A stretch of 64,000 nucleotides of DNA, from the NCBI GenBank assembly GCA_029867005.1, contig CP123443.1, positions 806,001 to 870,000 of the forward strand, given 5' to 3'. Made by a program: the position numbers and the translations under genes. The notes under the pieces are model-generated. The model was not told the origin of the DNA. It did not search any database and saw only the letters and a list, made by a program, of their open reading frames with translations. How positions within the stretch are numbered: the stretch's first letter is position 1; each line of letters starts with the position of its first letter. Of this stretch, positions 28,349-39,059 are shown one piece after another. Origin of the DNA: Candidatus Haliotispira prima. Lineage in GTDB: Bacteria; Spirochaetota; Spirochaetia; SP-2023.

Positions 28349-29337
28349 CTAATGTATATTCATCGTCACAAGTCGTTTGCGACCAACTGCCCCATCTCTG
28401 AATGTCCATGACCCTTTATTCATAGTAGTCAACTGTTGGATGCCGAAGCTGAACCTCAGATATGTATCTGCTGCCACAGTTGTATGTTCAAAACTCTGCT
28501 CCGCAGTATATCCACCATCAGGTAAACAAACACTACCCAAAGAGGGTAGCACACAGGCAGAAACGAAGACCTTATCCGGGCTAAAGGTGTGTACCCCTTG
28601 CTGAGAAATCAATTCTTTCCAGTAGACAGGCATCAATACCAACGTCCCCTCTTGGGCATTAATTTGATAGATACCCTCTCGGTACGGAAATGTCCCGTCA
28701 ATAAAATCTTTGCTTTCGTCCCAGTCCGCTGCCGGAGGCAAAGCCAAAGTGCTAAAGTTAAGGGTACTCGTCAGGTTCTTGTCTTGGAACAGGTAGGCTT
28801 TGTACGCTGTACCCGCTGTGAGATAATCTCCCGCCACTGCGGCGGCGATATTTCCGGAAAGGGCTTGATTGCTGCCATGGTGCATGGCAGTGTAAAAGTA
28901 ATGCGTGCCTGAGGTTACCGAGCGACTTTGCAGAGCGATATTGGTTTCTACATCCGCATAAGTCGGGGCCGTTTCGTCTGCGGCATGCACGATAAAAGCC
29001 ACTGCCACACTTTGGTTGGTGCTGACTTGCAGTTCTACAGCGCGAATTCCCCGCCACGAAATGCTTGGGGTAAAGTATTCGGTTTCTTCCGGGGGACTGC
29101 TGCTTTCGTCTGAGATCGGGGCACAGCCGAGTAAAGTTAGACCAATAAGAAACAGGAAAAGAAAGGGGAGAAGACAGAAATGGGAAAAAAATGCTTGAAA
29201 ATATTTGTAATTAGTCGATATGCAAAGAAATAACGGCTTGTTTTCTAAAGTAGTGTGATATTGGATATTGGATATTGGATATTGGATATTTTACTGTTTA
29301 TATCAATATCCGTCAATATGTTGTTTTGCCTTTTCAT
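28349..29337 (-). CDS. Phase-variable surface lipoprotein, Fn3/Ig-like type (locus L7), currently out of frame
   Basis: The leader is nearly identical to L6 (MKRQNNILTDIDINSK, 4 heptamer units, then TAG), but the mature protein is different. The body frame gives a signal peptide, lipobox LTLLGC and about 265 residues including TAGTAYKAYLFQDKNL and a Cys-containing segment near the C-terminus. It shares only the TxYxxYLF...FSTLALP-type pattern with L1 and L6. A frame beginning at a GTG (29008) omits the signal peptide. OFF by frame reading; 5 units would restore it. This shows that one leader cassette serves unrelated mature domains. Confidence 0.78.
29263..29290 (-). repeat. Heptanucleotide tract, 4 units (locus L7)
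   Basis: GGATATT x4 on the plus strand with one imperfect leading unit; same arrangement as in L6. Confidence 0.95.
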
Positions 29338-29400
29338 GGGGGGTGCTCCTTTAGATTGGCTTGGATTCAGGATTGATTGTATATTCGTTTAGGGGTTTTG

Positions 29401-29830
29401 GCAAGGGGGGGCCTTAGATGGGGTTCGGGTGCCTCACCCACCTATACCTCACCTACCTGACAATAGTAGAAATTATTTGGGTCCATTAAACCAAGGGGCC
29501 GAGTGAGCCTGTCGAATGGTAGGTGAGCCTGTCGAACCTTGGCAAGGGGGGCCTTAGATGGGGTTCGGGTGCCTCACCCACCTATACCTCACCTACCTGA
29601 CAATAGTAGAAATTATTTGGGTCCATTAAACCAAGGGGCCGAGTGAGCCTGTCGAATGGTAGGTGAGCTTGTCGAACCTTGGCAAGGGGGGCCTTAGATG
29701 GGGTTCGGGTGCCTCACCCACCTATACCTCACCTACCTGACAATAGTAGAAATTATTTGGGTCCATTAAGCCAAGGGACCGAGTGAGCCTGTCGAATGGT
29801 AGGTGAGCCTATCGAACCTTGGCAAGGGGG
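29401..29830. repeat. Three tandem copies of a 140-bp non-coding repeat
   Basis: Units begin at about 29402, 29542 and 29682 (each GGCAAGGGGGGCCTTAGA...), with the start of a fourth at 29821. A shorter single copy lies at about 28085-28200. Each unit contains the promoter-proximal GGCAAGG sequence of the lipoprotein loci, a GGTGCCTCACCCACC stretch and the dispersed element GTGAGCCTGTCGAA. They follow the L7 promoter, so they are probably recombination products of the lipoprotein upstream region. Confidence 0.88.
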
Positions 29831-29885
29831 GCAAGTATCCGGCCGGTCCCCAAGTCCACAATCAAGCCGGCGATGGGAGGCAGAA

Positions 29886-29924
29886 ACAGGCAGGGCCGAG
29901 AGACAATGTCCCGGCCCTGCCTGT
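29886..29924 (-). terminator. Hairpin at the end of the cbb operon
   Basis: Perfect 13-bp GC-rich arms (ACAGGCAGGGCCG / CGGCCCTGCCTGT) about 47 bp beyond the stop of prk. T-rich sequence follows on the plus strand more clearly than on the minus strand, so it may insulate the operon from the lipoprotein island in both directions. Confidence 0.6.
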
Positions 29925-29970
29925 TTTGTTATAATTGCTTCTCAGAATGATTTCTGCAAAGGGATTCCGG

Positions 29971-30852
29971 CTATTTCCCGGTGGCCTTTTTACGCCGATC
30001 TACCATACGCAGGACGAACGGAGTAAAAATCAACTGCATAGCGATCTCCATTTTTCCGCCCGGCACCACAATGGTATTGGCCCGCGACATCCATGAATCG
30101 TGAATCATCGATAACAGATATTGAAAGTCTATATCCTTGGGCTTGGCAAAACGGATAACGCAGATACTCTCGTCCGCCGTTGGAATATCACGGGAGATAA
30201 ACGGATTTGAGGTGTCCACCACAGGAACCCGCTGGAAGTTGACATGGGTTTGGGTAAATTGCGGGCAAATGTAATTCATATAGTCCGGCATACGCCGTAA
30301 AATAGTGTCTGTTACCGCTTCCGCACTATAGCCACGCTGAGTCTTATCCCGAATCAGTTTTTGAATCCATTCCAGATTGATCACCGGCACGACACCAATC
30401 AATAAGTCCGGATACTGTGCCGTATTGACTTCGTCCGTGATGACCGCACCATGCAGACCTTCGTAGAACAGTATATCCGTGTTTTTTTCTAAATCGGTCC
30501 AAGGTGTAAACGTTCCCGGTTTCTGTTTGTAGGGAGCTGCTTCCTCTTTGTTGTGTAAATACTTGCGTATCTTGCCCCCGCCGGTCTCGCTGTAGGAGCG
30601 GAACAGCTCCTCCAAGTCAGATAGTTGGTTGGTGGACAGGCCAAAGTGACTGAAGTGGTTATTGCCTTCACTTTCCGCCTTGCTCGCCATTTGCTTCATT
30701 TCTTCGCGGTCATAGCGATGAAAGCTGTCACCTTCCACGAAGACGGGCTTTATGCCCTCACGACGGAAGATATTGGCGAAAGTCTGCGTCACGGTTGAAG
30801 TCCCGGCACCGGACGAACCGGTTATGGCTATGACAGGATGTTTTATGGACAT
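29971..30852 (-). CDS. prk: Phosphoribulokinase (class I, bacterial type)
   Basis: This 293-aa enzyme phosphorylates ribulose 5-phosphate to ribulose 1,5-bisphosphate, the substrate of RuBisCO. The P-loop ITGSSGAGTSTV is at residues 10-21. The N-terminal GDSFHRYDREEM, the YEGLHG segment and the basic RDKTQRGYSAEAVTDTILRRM region are typical of the roughly 290-aa octameric proteobacterial form (cbbP). A GGAG site lies about 8 bp before the ATG. It is the last gene of the operon, 12 bp after fbp. Its presence means the pathway is a Calvin cycle in design and not only a nucleotide-salvage RuBisCO. Confidence 0.95.
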   Translation of the reverse strand: MSIKHPVIAITGSSGAGTSTVTQTFANIFRREGIKPVFVEGDSFHRYDREEMKQMASKAESEGNNHFSHFGLSTNQLSDLEELFRSYSETGGGKIRKYLHNKEEAAPYKQKPGTFTPWTDLEKNTDILFYEGLHGAVITDEVNTAQYPDLLIGVVPVINLEWIQKLIRDKTQRGYSAEAVTDTILRRMPDYMNYICPQFTQTHVNFQRVPVVDTSNPFISRDIPTADESICVIRFAKPKDIDFQYLLSMIHDSWMSRANTIVVPGGKMEIAMQLIFTPFVLRMVDRRKKATGK

Positions 30853-30864
30853 TTGTGTATCTCC

Positions 30865-31971
30865 TTACTTGCGGAATAAACCGCGAACAGCGAACAGCGG
30901 GGATTCTTCGTAGCTGCTCTGGTCTTCTGTATTGTGGTGGTAAGACTCAATGAGGCTCACCTCTTCGGCCGAGCCGAAAATCACACCAATTCGTTGGTGT
31001 ACTTGCTCCGGTTCCACATCGTGGATGGGACCGTACCCGGTGGAGCACATGCCTCCGGCATTTTCCATGAGCATGGCTATGGGACTGGCCTCATAGAGCA
31101 AACGAAGACGGCCTTGTTTTTCCGGGTTCTTGGAGTCTCGGGGGTACATGAAAACCCCGCCGCGAATCAAAATGCGGTGTGCTTCGGCCACCATGGATGC
31201 CACCCAGCGCATGTTAAAATCTTTGCCGCGCGGCCCAAGACTGCCGGACAAGCACTCATCTATATAGCGTTTGACAGGAGCTTCCCAAAATCGGCTGTTC
31301 GAAGCATTGATGGCAAACTCATTAGTGGCCTTGTGCACCTGCATATTCGGGTGGGTCAGGCGAAACTCACCGGTGTACGGTTCCAACGTAAAGCCGTGTA
31401 CCCCTCTGCCCACAGTTAAAACAAGCATGGTCGAAGGGCCATATATGGCATAGCCGGCAGCAATCTGCTGCTTGCCGGGTTGTAAAAAATCCTCTTTCGA
31501 GACCGGCCGCCGACCTTCAATGACATCTTCGGGGGCCCGAAACACGGAAAAGATACTGCCTACACCTGCGTTGACATCAATATTGCTCGAACCGTCGAGA
31601 GGGTCGTGCACCAGCAGGTATTTTCCCTGAGCAAGATTTTTCGGAATGACATAGGGCTCTTCCATCTCCTCAGAAACGATGGCAACCAGATTCCCCGAAC
31701 GCTGAGTGGCCTCAATAAAAGTCTCATTGCTCAGGACATCGAGAGCCTTCTGGCTCTCTCCCTGGACATTGATTTCGGTGGAGACATCGGAAAGTTCGGT
31801 ACACAAAGACATATAACCAAGCATCTTGGAGATGACTTTACAGGCACAGCCGATGTCCAAAAGGAGACTGTTCAGCTCGCCAATTGATTCCGGATAGCGG
31901 CGGCGTTCCTCAATTAGATATTGTGCCAAAGTGGGTAATTCCCAGTTTGACATAGTGAAATTATTTTTCAT
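30865..31971 (-). CDS. fbp: Class I fructose-1,6-bisphosphatase
   Basis: This 368-aa protein removes the C1 phosphate of fructose 1,6-bisphosphate and in Calvin-cycle operons may also act on sedoheptulose 1,7-bisphosphate. Metal-binding motifs are visible: the acidic VSEEMEEP loop, DPLDGSSNIDVN and the GGVFMYPRD plus YEASPIAMLMENAGG segments. The length is in the family range. A GGGGTAGG site lies upstream of the ATG. Preceded by an mRNA hairpin (32026-32069) separating it from cbbY. Its operon position fits cbbF. Confidence 0.95.
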   Translation of the reverse strand: MKNNFTMSNWELPTLAQYLIEERRRYPESIGELNSLLLDIGCACKVISKMLGYMSLCTELSDVSTEINVQGESQKALDVLSNETFIEATQRSGNLVAIVSEEMEEPYVIPKNLAQGKYLLVHDPLDGSSNIDVNAGVGSIFSVFRAPEDVIEGRRPVSKEDFLQPGKQQIAAGYAIYGPSTMLVLTVGRGVHGFTLEPYTGEFRLTHPNMQVHKATNEFAINASNSRFWEAPVKRYIDECLSGSLGPRGKDFNMRWVASMVAEAHRILIRGGVFMYPRDSKNPEKQGRLRLLYEASPIAMLMENAGGMCSTGYGPIHDVEPEQVHQRIGVIFGSAEEVSLIESYHHNTEDQSSYEESPLFAVRGLFRK

Positions 31972-32025
31972 ATGGATGTTTACCTACCCCTTTACCTCTT
32001 ATTTTGTTTGGTTTGGTTGACTTGC

Positions 32026-32069
32026 CTGCGTCATCCGGAAAATTCTGTTCTGAATTTCGGATGACGCAG
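32026..32069 (-). other. Intercistronic hairpin between cbbY and fbp
   Basis: Perfect 12-bp arms (CTGCGTCATCCG / CGGATGACGCAG) around a 20-nt loop, immediately after the cbbY stop. No U-tract follows, so it more likely protects or processes the upstream mRNA (cbbL-cbbS-cbbX-cbbY) than terminates it. It could lower expression of fbp-prk relative to RuBisCO. Confidence 0.65.
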
Positions 32070-32075
32070 TTGCAC

Positions 32076-32783
32076 TCACGCTTGTGCTATCCAGTCGGCC
32101 AGCTTGGTCAGGGTGACTCCATCCAAGTTGGGCAAAACCTTCATGGCACCGCTAAATGAATGGTGTTCGGTGTATGTGCCGGGAGTCACGACAACATGCC
32201 GCAATCCGGCGCGGAGCGCAGCTTCTAAGCCTGCGGCAGAATCCTCAAAAACCAAGCAGTCAGAAGGGCGAAGACCCAAACGCGAGACGGCCTGAAGATA
32301 CACTGTGGGATCCGGCTTTTTCTGAGCTGCCGTCGAAGCATCCTCAACAACTGTAAAGTATTTTCGCCATTCACTGCCCATATTGTTTTGCAGTAAAACA
32401 TCCACATTCTCCGGTGAAGTTGTGGTGGCAATAGCCAGTTTTTGCCCCTGAGAAAAAGCTTCCTCAATCAGGGCCATTACTCCCGGACGCAGCGATGTGT
32501 CCTGGATTAACCCGCCGTATATCGCTGTCTTGACCTTGTGAATTTCCCGGGCACGATCCGGCGCATCGGAAGGGATTTCCGGAGACACCTCTGCCCAATA
32601 AGACAGGATACGCTCTTTCCCCCCGGTCACACCCAGCAGGCGGGCATACAACGCCGCATCCCAGTTCCAGGCACCCACACCCAGTTTTGTACCCAACTGA
32701 GCGAAGGCTTGGTTAAATGCCCGGCGATGCAGCTCCTCCGTTTCGGCCAAGGTGCCGTCGACATCAAAAATTAAAGCTTTCAA
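32076..32783 (-). CDS. cbbY: CbbY, xylulose-1,5-bisphosphate phosphatase (HAD family)
   Basis: This 235-aa HAD hydrolase has the nucleophile motif FDVDGTLAETEELHRRAFN, characteristic of CbbY rather than of CbbZ or Gph. It also has GVTGGKERI in the cap, IATTTSPENV (motif II), a KKPDPTVY Lys (motif III) and VFEDSAAGLEAA (motif IV). CbbY removes xylulose 1,5-bisphosphate, an inhibitory misfire product of red-type RuBisCO. It sits directly behind cbbX, as in red-type operons. Confidence 0.92.
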   Translation of the reverse strand: MKALIFDVDGTLAETEELHRRAFNQAFAQLGTKLGVGAWNWDAALYARLLGVTGGKERILSYWAEVSPEIPSDAPDRAREIHKVKTAIYGGLIQDTSLRPGVMALIEEAFSQGQKLAIATTTSPENVDVLLQNNMGSEWRKYFTVVEDASTAAQKKPDPTVYLQAVSRLGLRPSDCLVFEDSAAGLEAALRAGLRHVVVTPGTYTEHHSFSGAMKVLPNLDGVTLTKLADWIAQA

Positions 32784-32815
32784 AATAGTTTCCTGTGAGG
32801 TGAGAGTAGCTGTGG

Positions 32816-33763
32816 CTATTTGTCCTCTGCTGCCACACTAAAGAGCCGACTCGCCAGTATGTCCGCCTTGTCCAGGGTGCAAAGTTCGTCCACACCAAGT
32901 TCTGCGTCACGGTTGGCAAAGAGCCGGCTGGCCTGCCTCAAACGTATGCGCTCCAAAGCGTTTCGCACACTGCGGGCATTGGCGAAATGAGGTTGAACCA
33001 TACGCCGTACCAGATATTCCTCAAAAGACTGTTTCGCATCCGTTCCAAAGTGGTAGTTCTGCTCTTTGAGCATACAGTCGGCGATATCCAGAAGTTCTCC
33101 CTTCTCGTAGTCAGGGAAATCCAGATGGTGCGCAATGCGCGAATTCATACCCGGATTGCTGTGAAAGAACGTTTCCATACGGTCTTTATAACCCGCCAGG
33201 ATGACCACCAAGTCGTCACGCTGGTTTTCCATGAACTGAAGCAGTATTTCGATGGCCTCCTGGCCATAGTCCCGCTCGTTGTCCGGTTTGTAGAGGTAAT
33301 AGGCTTCATCGATGAAAAGGACTCCGCCCATAGCTTTCTTCAAAATTTCGCGAGTCTTTGGTGCTGTGTGGCCAATGTATTGCCCAACCAAATCATCGCG
33401 TGTAACACTAACCAAGTGACCCTTGCGCACATAACCCAAGCGGTGCAGAATTTCTGCCATGCGCATGGCCACTGTGGTCTTCCCGGTACCCGGGTTGCCG
33501 GTAAAGCACATATGCAGACTCGGGGCCTGCGATCGCAAACCGTGTTTGGCACGCAGCTTGTCAATCACCAGCAATGCAGCAATGTCGTGGACCCGGGACT
33601 TGATCGGCTTTAGCCCGATCAAGTCCCGATTTAGCTCGCCCAGTACATCTTCGACTTGCGACTGTGCGAGCATTTCACCGACTGTTCGCGCACTGAACTC
33701 TTCGACCGAATCCTGTTCTTCAGGCTTCGGTTCCGCAGAATTTACCCCTGGAATCTGATACAT
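32816..33763 (-). CDS. cbbX: CbbX, red-type RuBisCO activase (AAA+)
   Basis: This 315-aa AAA+ ATPase remodels inhibited red-type RuBisCO. Walker A is [16 protein letters not shown], the pore-loop segment [13 protein letters not shown] follows, Walker B is [11 protein letters not shown], and an arginine-finger/sensor region [18 protein letters not shown] is present. Residues 1-40 are variable and acidic. Its position between cbbS and cbbY matches red-type operons. It acts by pulling the C-terminal tail of the large subunit. Confidence 0.95.
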   Translation of the reverse strand: MYQIPGVNSAEPKPEEQDSVEEFSARTVGEMLAQSQVEDVLGELNRDLIGLKPIKSRVHDIAALLVIDKLRAKHGLRSQAPSLHMCFTGNPGTGKTTVAMRMAEILHRLGYVRKGHLVSVTRDDLVGQYIGHTAPKTREILKKAMGGVLFIDEAYYLYKPDNERDYGQEAIEILLQFMENQRDDLVVILAGYKDRMETFFHSNPGMNSRIAHHLDFPDYEKGELLDIADCMLKEQNYHFGTDAKQSFEEYLVRRMVQPHFANARSVRNALERIRLRQASRLFANRDAELGVDELCTLDKADILASRLFSVAAEDK

Positions 33764-33787
33764 TGATACTCCGAACCTAGCAACGCG

Positions 33788-34222
33788 CTAGCAACGTTCA
33801 CCTTCAGGCTTATCAGTACTGTAAGAATGTACTGTGTAACGGATTGTACGGTTTTGCACTTCTTGGCGTACAAGACCAAAACCCGGTTCTTTGGTCGGAC
33901 GATTGACAATGAAACTCATAGTAATAGACTCAACCCCGCGAGTGGAATCAAACGCAACCAAGCGGATGTAGTGTTCCGGGAAAGTTGAACGGCAGGATTT
34001 GAGATCTGTCATCACACCAGCGGCATCCTTCAGATCAAACATCGGCATACCGTACATTTCCCAATAAGTGTTGCGCGGGTGCGGATCATCGGTGTATTCG
34101 ATACTCCAAGCATAGCCCTTGTCCAGACCAAACTGGACCTGAGCACTGATTTCGTTATCATTGAGGTCAGGCAGGAAGCTGAACTGCCCTTGTGTCAGCC
34201 GACCCATAGGGTTTGTCATCAT
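33788..34222 (-). CDS. cbbS: RuBisCO small subunit, red type
   Basis: This 144-aa small subunit begins MGRLTQGQFSFLPDLND and includes the family core WSIEYTDDPHPRNTYWEMYGMPMFDL. The C-terminal extension after about residue 110 (PGFGLVRQEVQNRTIRYTVH) is the extra beta-hairpin of red-type (form IC/ID) small subunits. A GAGGAGT ribosome-binding site lies upstream of two adjacent ATGs. It is 21 bp after cbbL. Confidence 0.96.
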   Translation of the reverse strand: MMTNPMGRLTQGQFSFLPDLNDNEISAQVQFGLDKGYAWSIEYTDDPHPRNTYWEMYGMPMFDLKDAAGVMTDLKSCRSTFPEHYIRLVAFDSTRGVESITMSFIVNRPTKEPGFGLVRQEVQNRTIRYTVHSYSTDKPEGERC

Positions 34223-34243
34223 AATAGTTACTCCTCTCTCTGA

Positions 34244-36033
<1,790 letters not shown>

Positions 36034-36062
36034 ATTATCACACGGTTATTTTCATCTTGCAA
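36034..36062 (-). promoter_or_regulatory. Probable promoter of the cbb operon
   Basis: TTGCAA (36057-36062) and GATAAT (36034-36039) on the minus strand with a 17-bp spacer. A short inverted repeat (GTGTGATAATGCACAC) overlaps the -10 and might be an operator. No LysR-type regulator gene is adjacent. The flank to about 36130 is very AT-rich. Confidence 0.6.
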
Positions 36063-36268
36063 GCATTTTTTATACTGATTCACAAATTTTTATTTAACTT
36101 GTTTATATACATATTTTTATATTATTATAACACATCGAAAATAGGGGGGATTTGGAGGCCGGTATGTTGGCGGGACGGCCTTTCAGGTACTCCGGGGTAT
36201 GCAGAACCGGGGATGAGAGGGAATGAGAGGGGGTGACAGGGAATATTCCGGACAGAAAGTCTTTGCAA
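36063..36268. other. AT-rich intergenic spacer
   Basis: AT-rich sequence upstream of the cbb promoter and beyond the stop of the FliG-like gene. No gene, repeat or clear terminator was identified. Confidence 0.4.
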
Positions 36269-37789
36269 TTAACATTCCTGCAATATCGGAAAGTTGGCAA
36301 ACAGCTCTCCCGCGAGTTCCCTACGCTTGTCTTGGGGCAGTCGGGCCAAGTCAATACTGGCATTTAAAACATCCAGCTTTTTTTGTGTATCCAGCAGGTG
36401 ACGCAGCCGCCGCCCGTAGCGCGGAATCCCAAACAGCAAAGCCAATTCCCGGTCGCTGATCTCGCCGGATATCCGGCGCAATATACGGCGTTGCCGGACA
36501 GAACCCCGGTCGCGCTCCAACCAACCTGCCAATTCGTTATCATCCTGCATTACGGTTTGCAAAATTTGTTCTTCCTGTTCCGGCCGCAGGCCATCCAGAA
36601 TCATGCTCAAGACTTTTGTACCGCTGACATTGGGGTACTCTTCATCTTCCTGCTCAATTGGGAGGCCGGCCTTTGGGCCGGGCGGGTTGGTTTCGGCATT
36701 CGCACTAAAGTGGGACAACTGCTTTTGCTCGACCTTGCGATGTAGCCAGTGGAAGGCTTTCAGGAAACTGTCTCCGTCCAGTTTTCGGCAGTCCTCGGCC
36801 AAAGAACGCAGCAGTTCAGCCCGTTTTTTGCGCGGCATCTGTCCCAGAATTCGGCTGCGTTCGCGCCGCGATGTATTTTTCAACAATAAAACCTGTAAAG
36901 TAGCATTCGATTCTTTCAGTAAATATTCCAGATCGTTGTCGCTCAGCTCGGCCACAAACTTTCGGTAGGGGCTGAGTTTCGTGTCAGAATCCTTGTTTGG
37001 AGGGGTGTCGACAGGCCGGAAGTCAGACTGGCCCGGGCCGTCTGAATGAATCGTGTCTTGCGGGTATTTCGAAGCCTCAGAACTTGGAGTCCCGGCGAAT
37101 TTGGCCGTTTGCTCGGTTGGAGCAGGGATGGAGGGCAGGGTGGAGGGAGGGATGGAAGGATGGATGGAGGGGGAGACGGAAGAATATCCCGGGCCGCTGT
37201 CCGTCTTCGGCAGATTTTGTTCAAAACTCCGGGCCAAATTGCGATCGGACCGCTGACCCACGGGGGAGGGCCGTGCTTCGTTCCGGCTAACCGGGCTACT
37301 GTGCTGTGTCTGTTTGGGTGGAGATAAAGGTTTCGGAGTCTTGGTCGGAAGAGTTTCCCTTTTTCCTTCACAGGCCTCTTCGGAATGCAATTCCAAATCC
37401 GGCTGCAAACCTAATTCCCGGGCGAAGTATTGGTCGAGAGCGTGGAGCCCGGCCTCTTCCTCCTCCAGGCTAATCCGGACTTGGACTTTGGGGCGACTTT
37501 TCGGGTCTTCTTTTCCGGTTAATCCGGGCTGACCCGGCGGCAAGGCAAACCGGTCGTCTTCTTGCAGTCCATCGTTCTGCCACTCTCGTTCGAGAGGCTC
37601 AACACTGTGATGTTCCTGCTGGCGTTTATACTGTTGCAGTCCTCGGAGAATCCGGAAGGAGCCCGGTGCAGATTGTTGGGGGGAACCTTTCTCGGTGCCT
37701 TGCTCATCGGTATCTTGATAGTTCCCACTATTTTGATAGGGAGATTGGGGTTGTTTTTCTTCCCGGGGCCGGGATGAACGATTTTGCAT
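36269..37789 (-). CDS. FliG-like domain protein with long disordered N-terminus
   Basis: About 506 aa. The first 285 residues are Pro/Ser/Gln/Glu-rich and probably disordered, with a run of SIHPSIPPSTLPSIP-type repeats. From about residue 290 the sequence resembles FliG middle/C-terminal helical repeats (LSDNDLEYLLKESNATLQVLLLK...RSRILGQMPRKKRAELLRSL). A second such unit follows (PEQEEQILQTVMQDDNEL, RRISGEISDRELALLF). FliG is the rotor protein that meets the stator. Here it is more likely an extra FliG-like paralogue than the main motor protein, because the N-terminal FliG domain is absent. Start placed at the ATG at 37789; a GTG six bases upstream is possible. Confidence 0.65.
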   Translation of the reverse strand: MQNRSSRPREEKQPQSPYQNSGNYQDTDEQGTEKGSPQQSAPGSFRILRGLQQYKRQQEHHSVEPLEREWQNDGLQEDDRFALPPGQPGLTGKEDPKSRPKVQVRISLEEEEAGLHALDQYFARELGLQPDLELHSEEACEGKRETLPTKTPKPLSPPKQTQHSSPVSRNEARPSPVGQRSDRNLARSFEQNLPKTDSGPGYSSVSPSIHPSIPPSTLPSIPAPTEQTAKFAGTPSSEASKYPQDTIHSDGPGQSDFRPVDTPPNKDSDTKLSPYRKFVAELSDNDLEYLLKESNATLQVLLLKNTSRRERSRILGQMPRKKRAELLRSLAEDCRKLDGDSFLKAFHWLHRKVEQKQLSHFSANAETNPPGPKAGLPIEQEDEEYPNVSGTKVLSMILDGLRPEQEEQILQTVMQDDNELAGWLERDRGSVRQRRILRRISGEISDRELALLFGIPRYGRRLRHLLDTQKKLDVLNASIDLARLPQDKRRELAGELFANFPILQEC

Positions 37790-37957
37790 AGTCACAGAAA
37801 GCGACCGTGCCCAAAGCGGCAGGCAGCGTCTCCTTAGAATCTGTTTAGAACCTCAGAGCCTTTCAGGTCGTCACCATTATCGGAACTTGCCAATTGGTTT
37901 TGTACTGTCAATTTCTCCGTGAGGGACAGGTGACAGTCGAAAGGCAGAACCGCAATC

Positions 37958-39016
37958 TCAGATTTCTGCATTGGCAATGCGCAACGGCTGAATCAGCTCA
38001 TCCATTTCCCCCTGCAATACAAGCTCTAACTTGTACAAAGTCAGGGAAATACGGTGGTCGGTAACACGGTTTTGCGGGAAATTATAGGTGCGGATGCGAC
38101 CGGATCGGTCGCCCGTGCCTACTTGGCTTTTGCGTTCTGCGGCACGTTTGGCTTCGGCCTGTTCGGTCAGATAGGCCAGCAAGCGACTGCTCAACATCTT
38201 CATGGCCTTCGCCCGGTTCTTGATCTGCGAACGCTCGTCTTGGCATTGGACAACCAGACCGGACGGAATATGGGTGATGCGGACGGCGGAGTCCGTCGTA
38301 TTGACGTGCTGGCCACCCGCGCCTGCGGCGCGGTAGGTGTCGATGCGCAAATCCTTTTCCTGAATATCGACATCCATCTCTTCTGCTTCCGGGAGCACCG
38401 CAACTGTGGCCGCCGAGGTGTGGATGCGTCCCTGAGACTCGGTGACAGGGATGCGCTGGACACGGTGCGTACCGCTCTCATAGCGCAGTGTGCCGTAGAC
38501 CTCTTTGCCCTTAATACTGAACACAATCTCCTTGTAGCCGCCCTGCTCTTGCTCGTTAACGCTGAGCAGTTCGGCTCCCCAGCCCCGCTTCTCTGCGTAG
38601 CGCAGGTACATCCGGTACAAATCCCCGGCAAATAAAGCCGCCTCATCACCTCCCGTTCCGGCGCGGATTTCCACAATAATATTGCGTGTATCCAATGGGT
38701 CGACCGGTACCAGCATCAATTTTAGCTGCTCTGCAACCTTATCAAATTGCTCTTCCAGGCCGGGCAATTCCTCTTCATAGAGGCCCAGCATCTCTTTGTC
38801 CTTCTCGCTTTGCAAAGCCAGGCGAACATCGGCAATTTGCTGTTTCAGCTCCTGGTAGTTCCGGTACACCCCTTTTGTTTCGAGGCCCTGCTGATATTGC
38901 CGCATAACCTCGGCATAACGTCTCTGGTCCTTGACCAGGTCGGCATCCATTACCAGCTGATCCACATCTTTCAGCTCTTCCAGTACTTCGAGTACTTTTG
39001 CCTCTATTCTAGTCAT
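37958..39016 (-). CDS. prfA: Peptide chain release factor 1
   Basis: About 352 aa. RF1 releases finished proteins at UAA and UAG codons. The catalytic GGQ is in [20 protein letters not shown], preceded by the class-typical [18 protein letters not shown] (RF1-type recognition region) and [16 protein letters not shown]. The frame extends to a GTG at 39028; the ATG at 39016 ([15 protein letters not shown]) is the usual start. Followed on the same strand by an intergenic gap with no prmC. Confidence 0.96.
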   Translation of the reverse strand: MTRIEAKVLEVLEELKDVDQLVMDADLVKDQRRYAEVMRQYQQGLETKGVYRNYQELKQQIADVRLALQSEKDKEMLGLYEEELPGLEEQFDKVAEQLKLMLVPVDPLDTRNIIVEIRAGTGGDEAALFAGDLYRMYLRYAEKRGWGAELLSVNEQEQGGYKEIVFSIKGKEVYGTLRYESGTHRVQRIPVTESQGRIHTSAATVAVLPEAEEMDVDIQEKDLRIDTYRAAGAGGQHVNTTDSAVRITHIPSGLVVQCQDERSQIKNRAKAMKMLSSRLLAYLTEQAEAKRAAERKSQVGTGDRSGRIRTYNFPQNRVTDHRISLTLYKLELVLQGEMDELIQPLRIANAEI

Positions 39017-39059
39017 TACACCAACCACACAATTCCGGAAAGTTATTCAACCCCGAGTC

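Noticed and set aside
15955..29850. Transposon- or phage-borne island
   Set aside because: No transposase, integrase, resolvase or terminal inverted repeats were found. The repeats are explained by lipoprotein paralogy.
32076..32783. Phosphoglycolate phosphatase (CbbZ) for the HAD gene
   Set aside because: The FDVDGTLAETEELHRRAFN motif and the position after cbbX fit CbbY, the xylulose-1,5-bisphosphate phosphatase.
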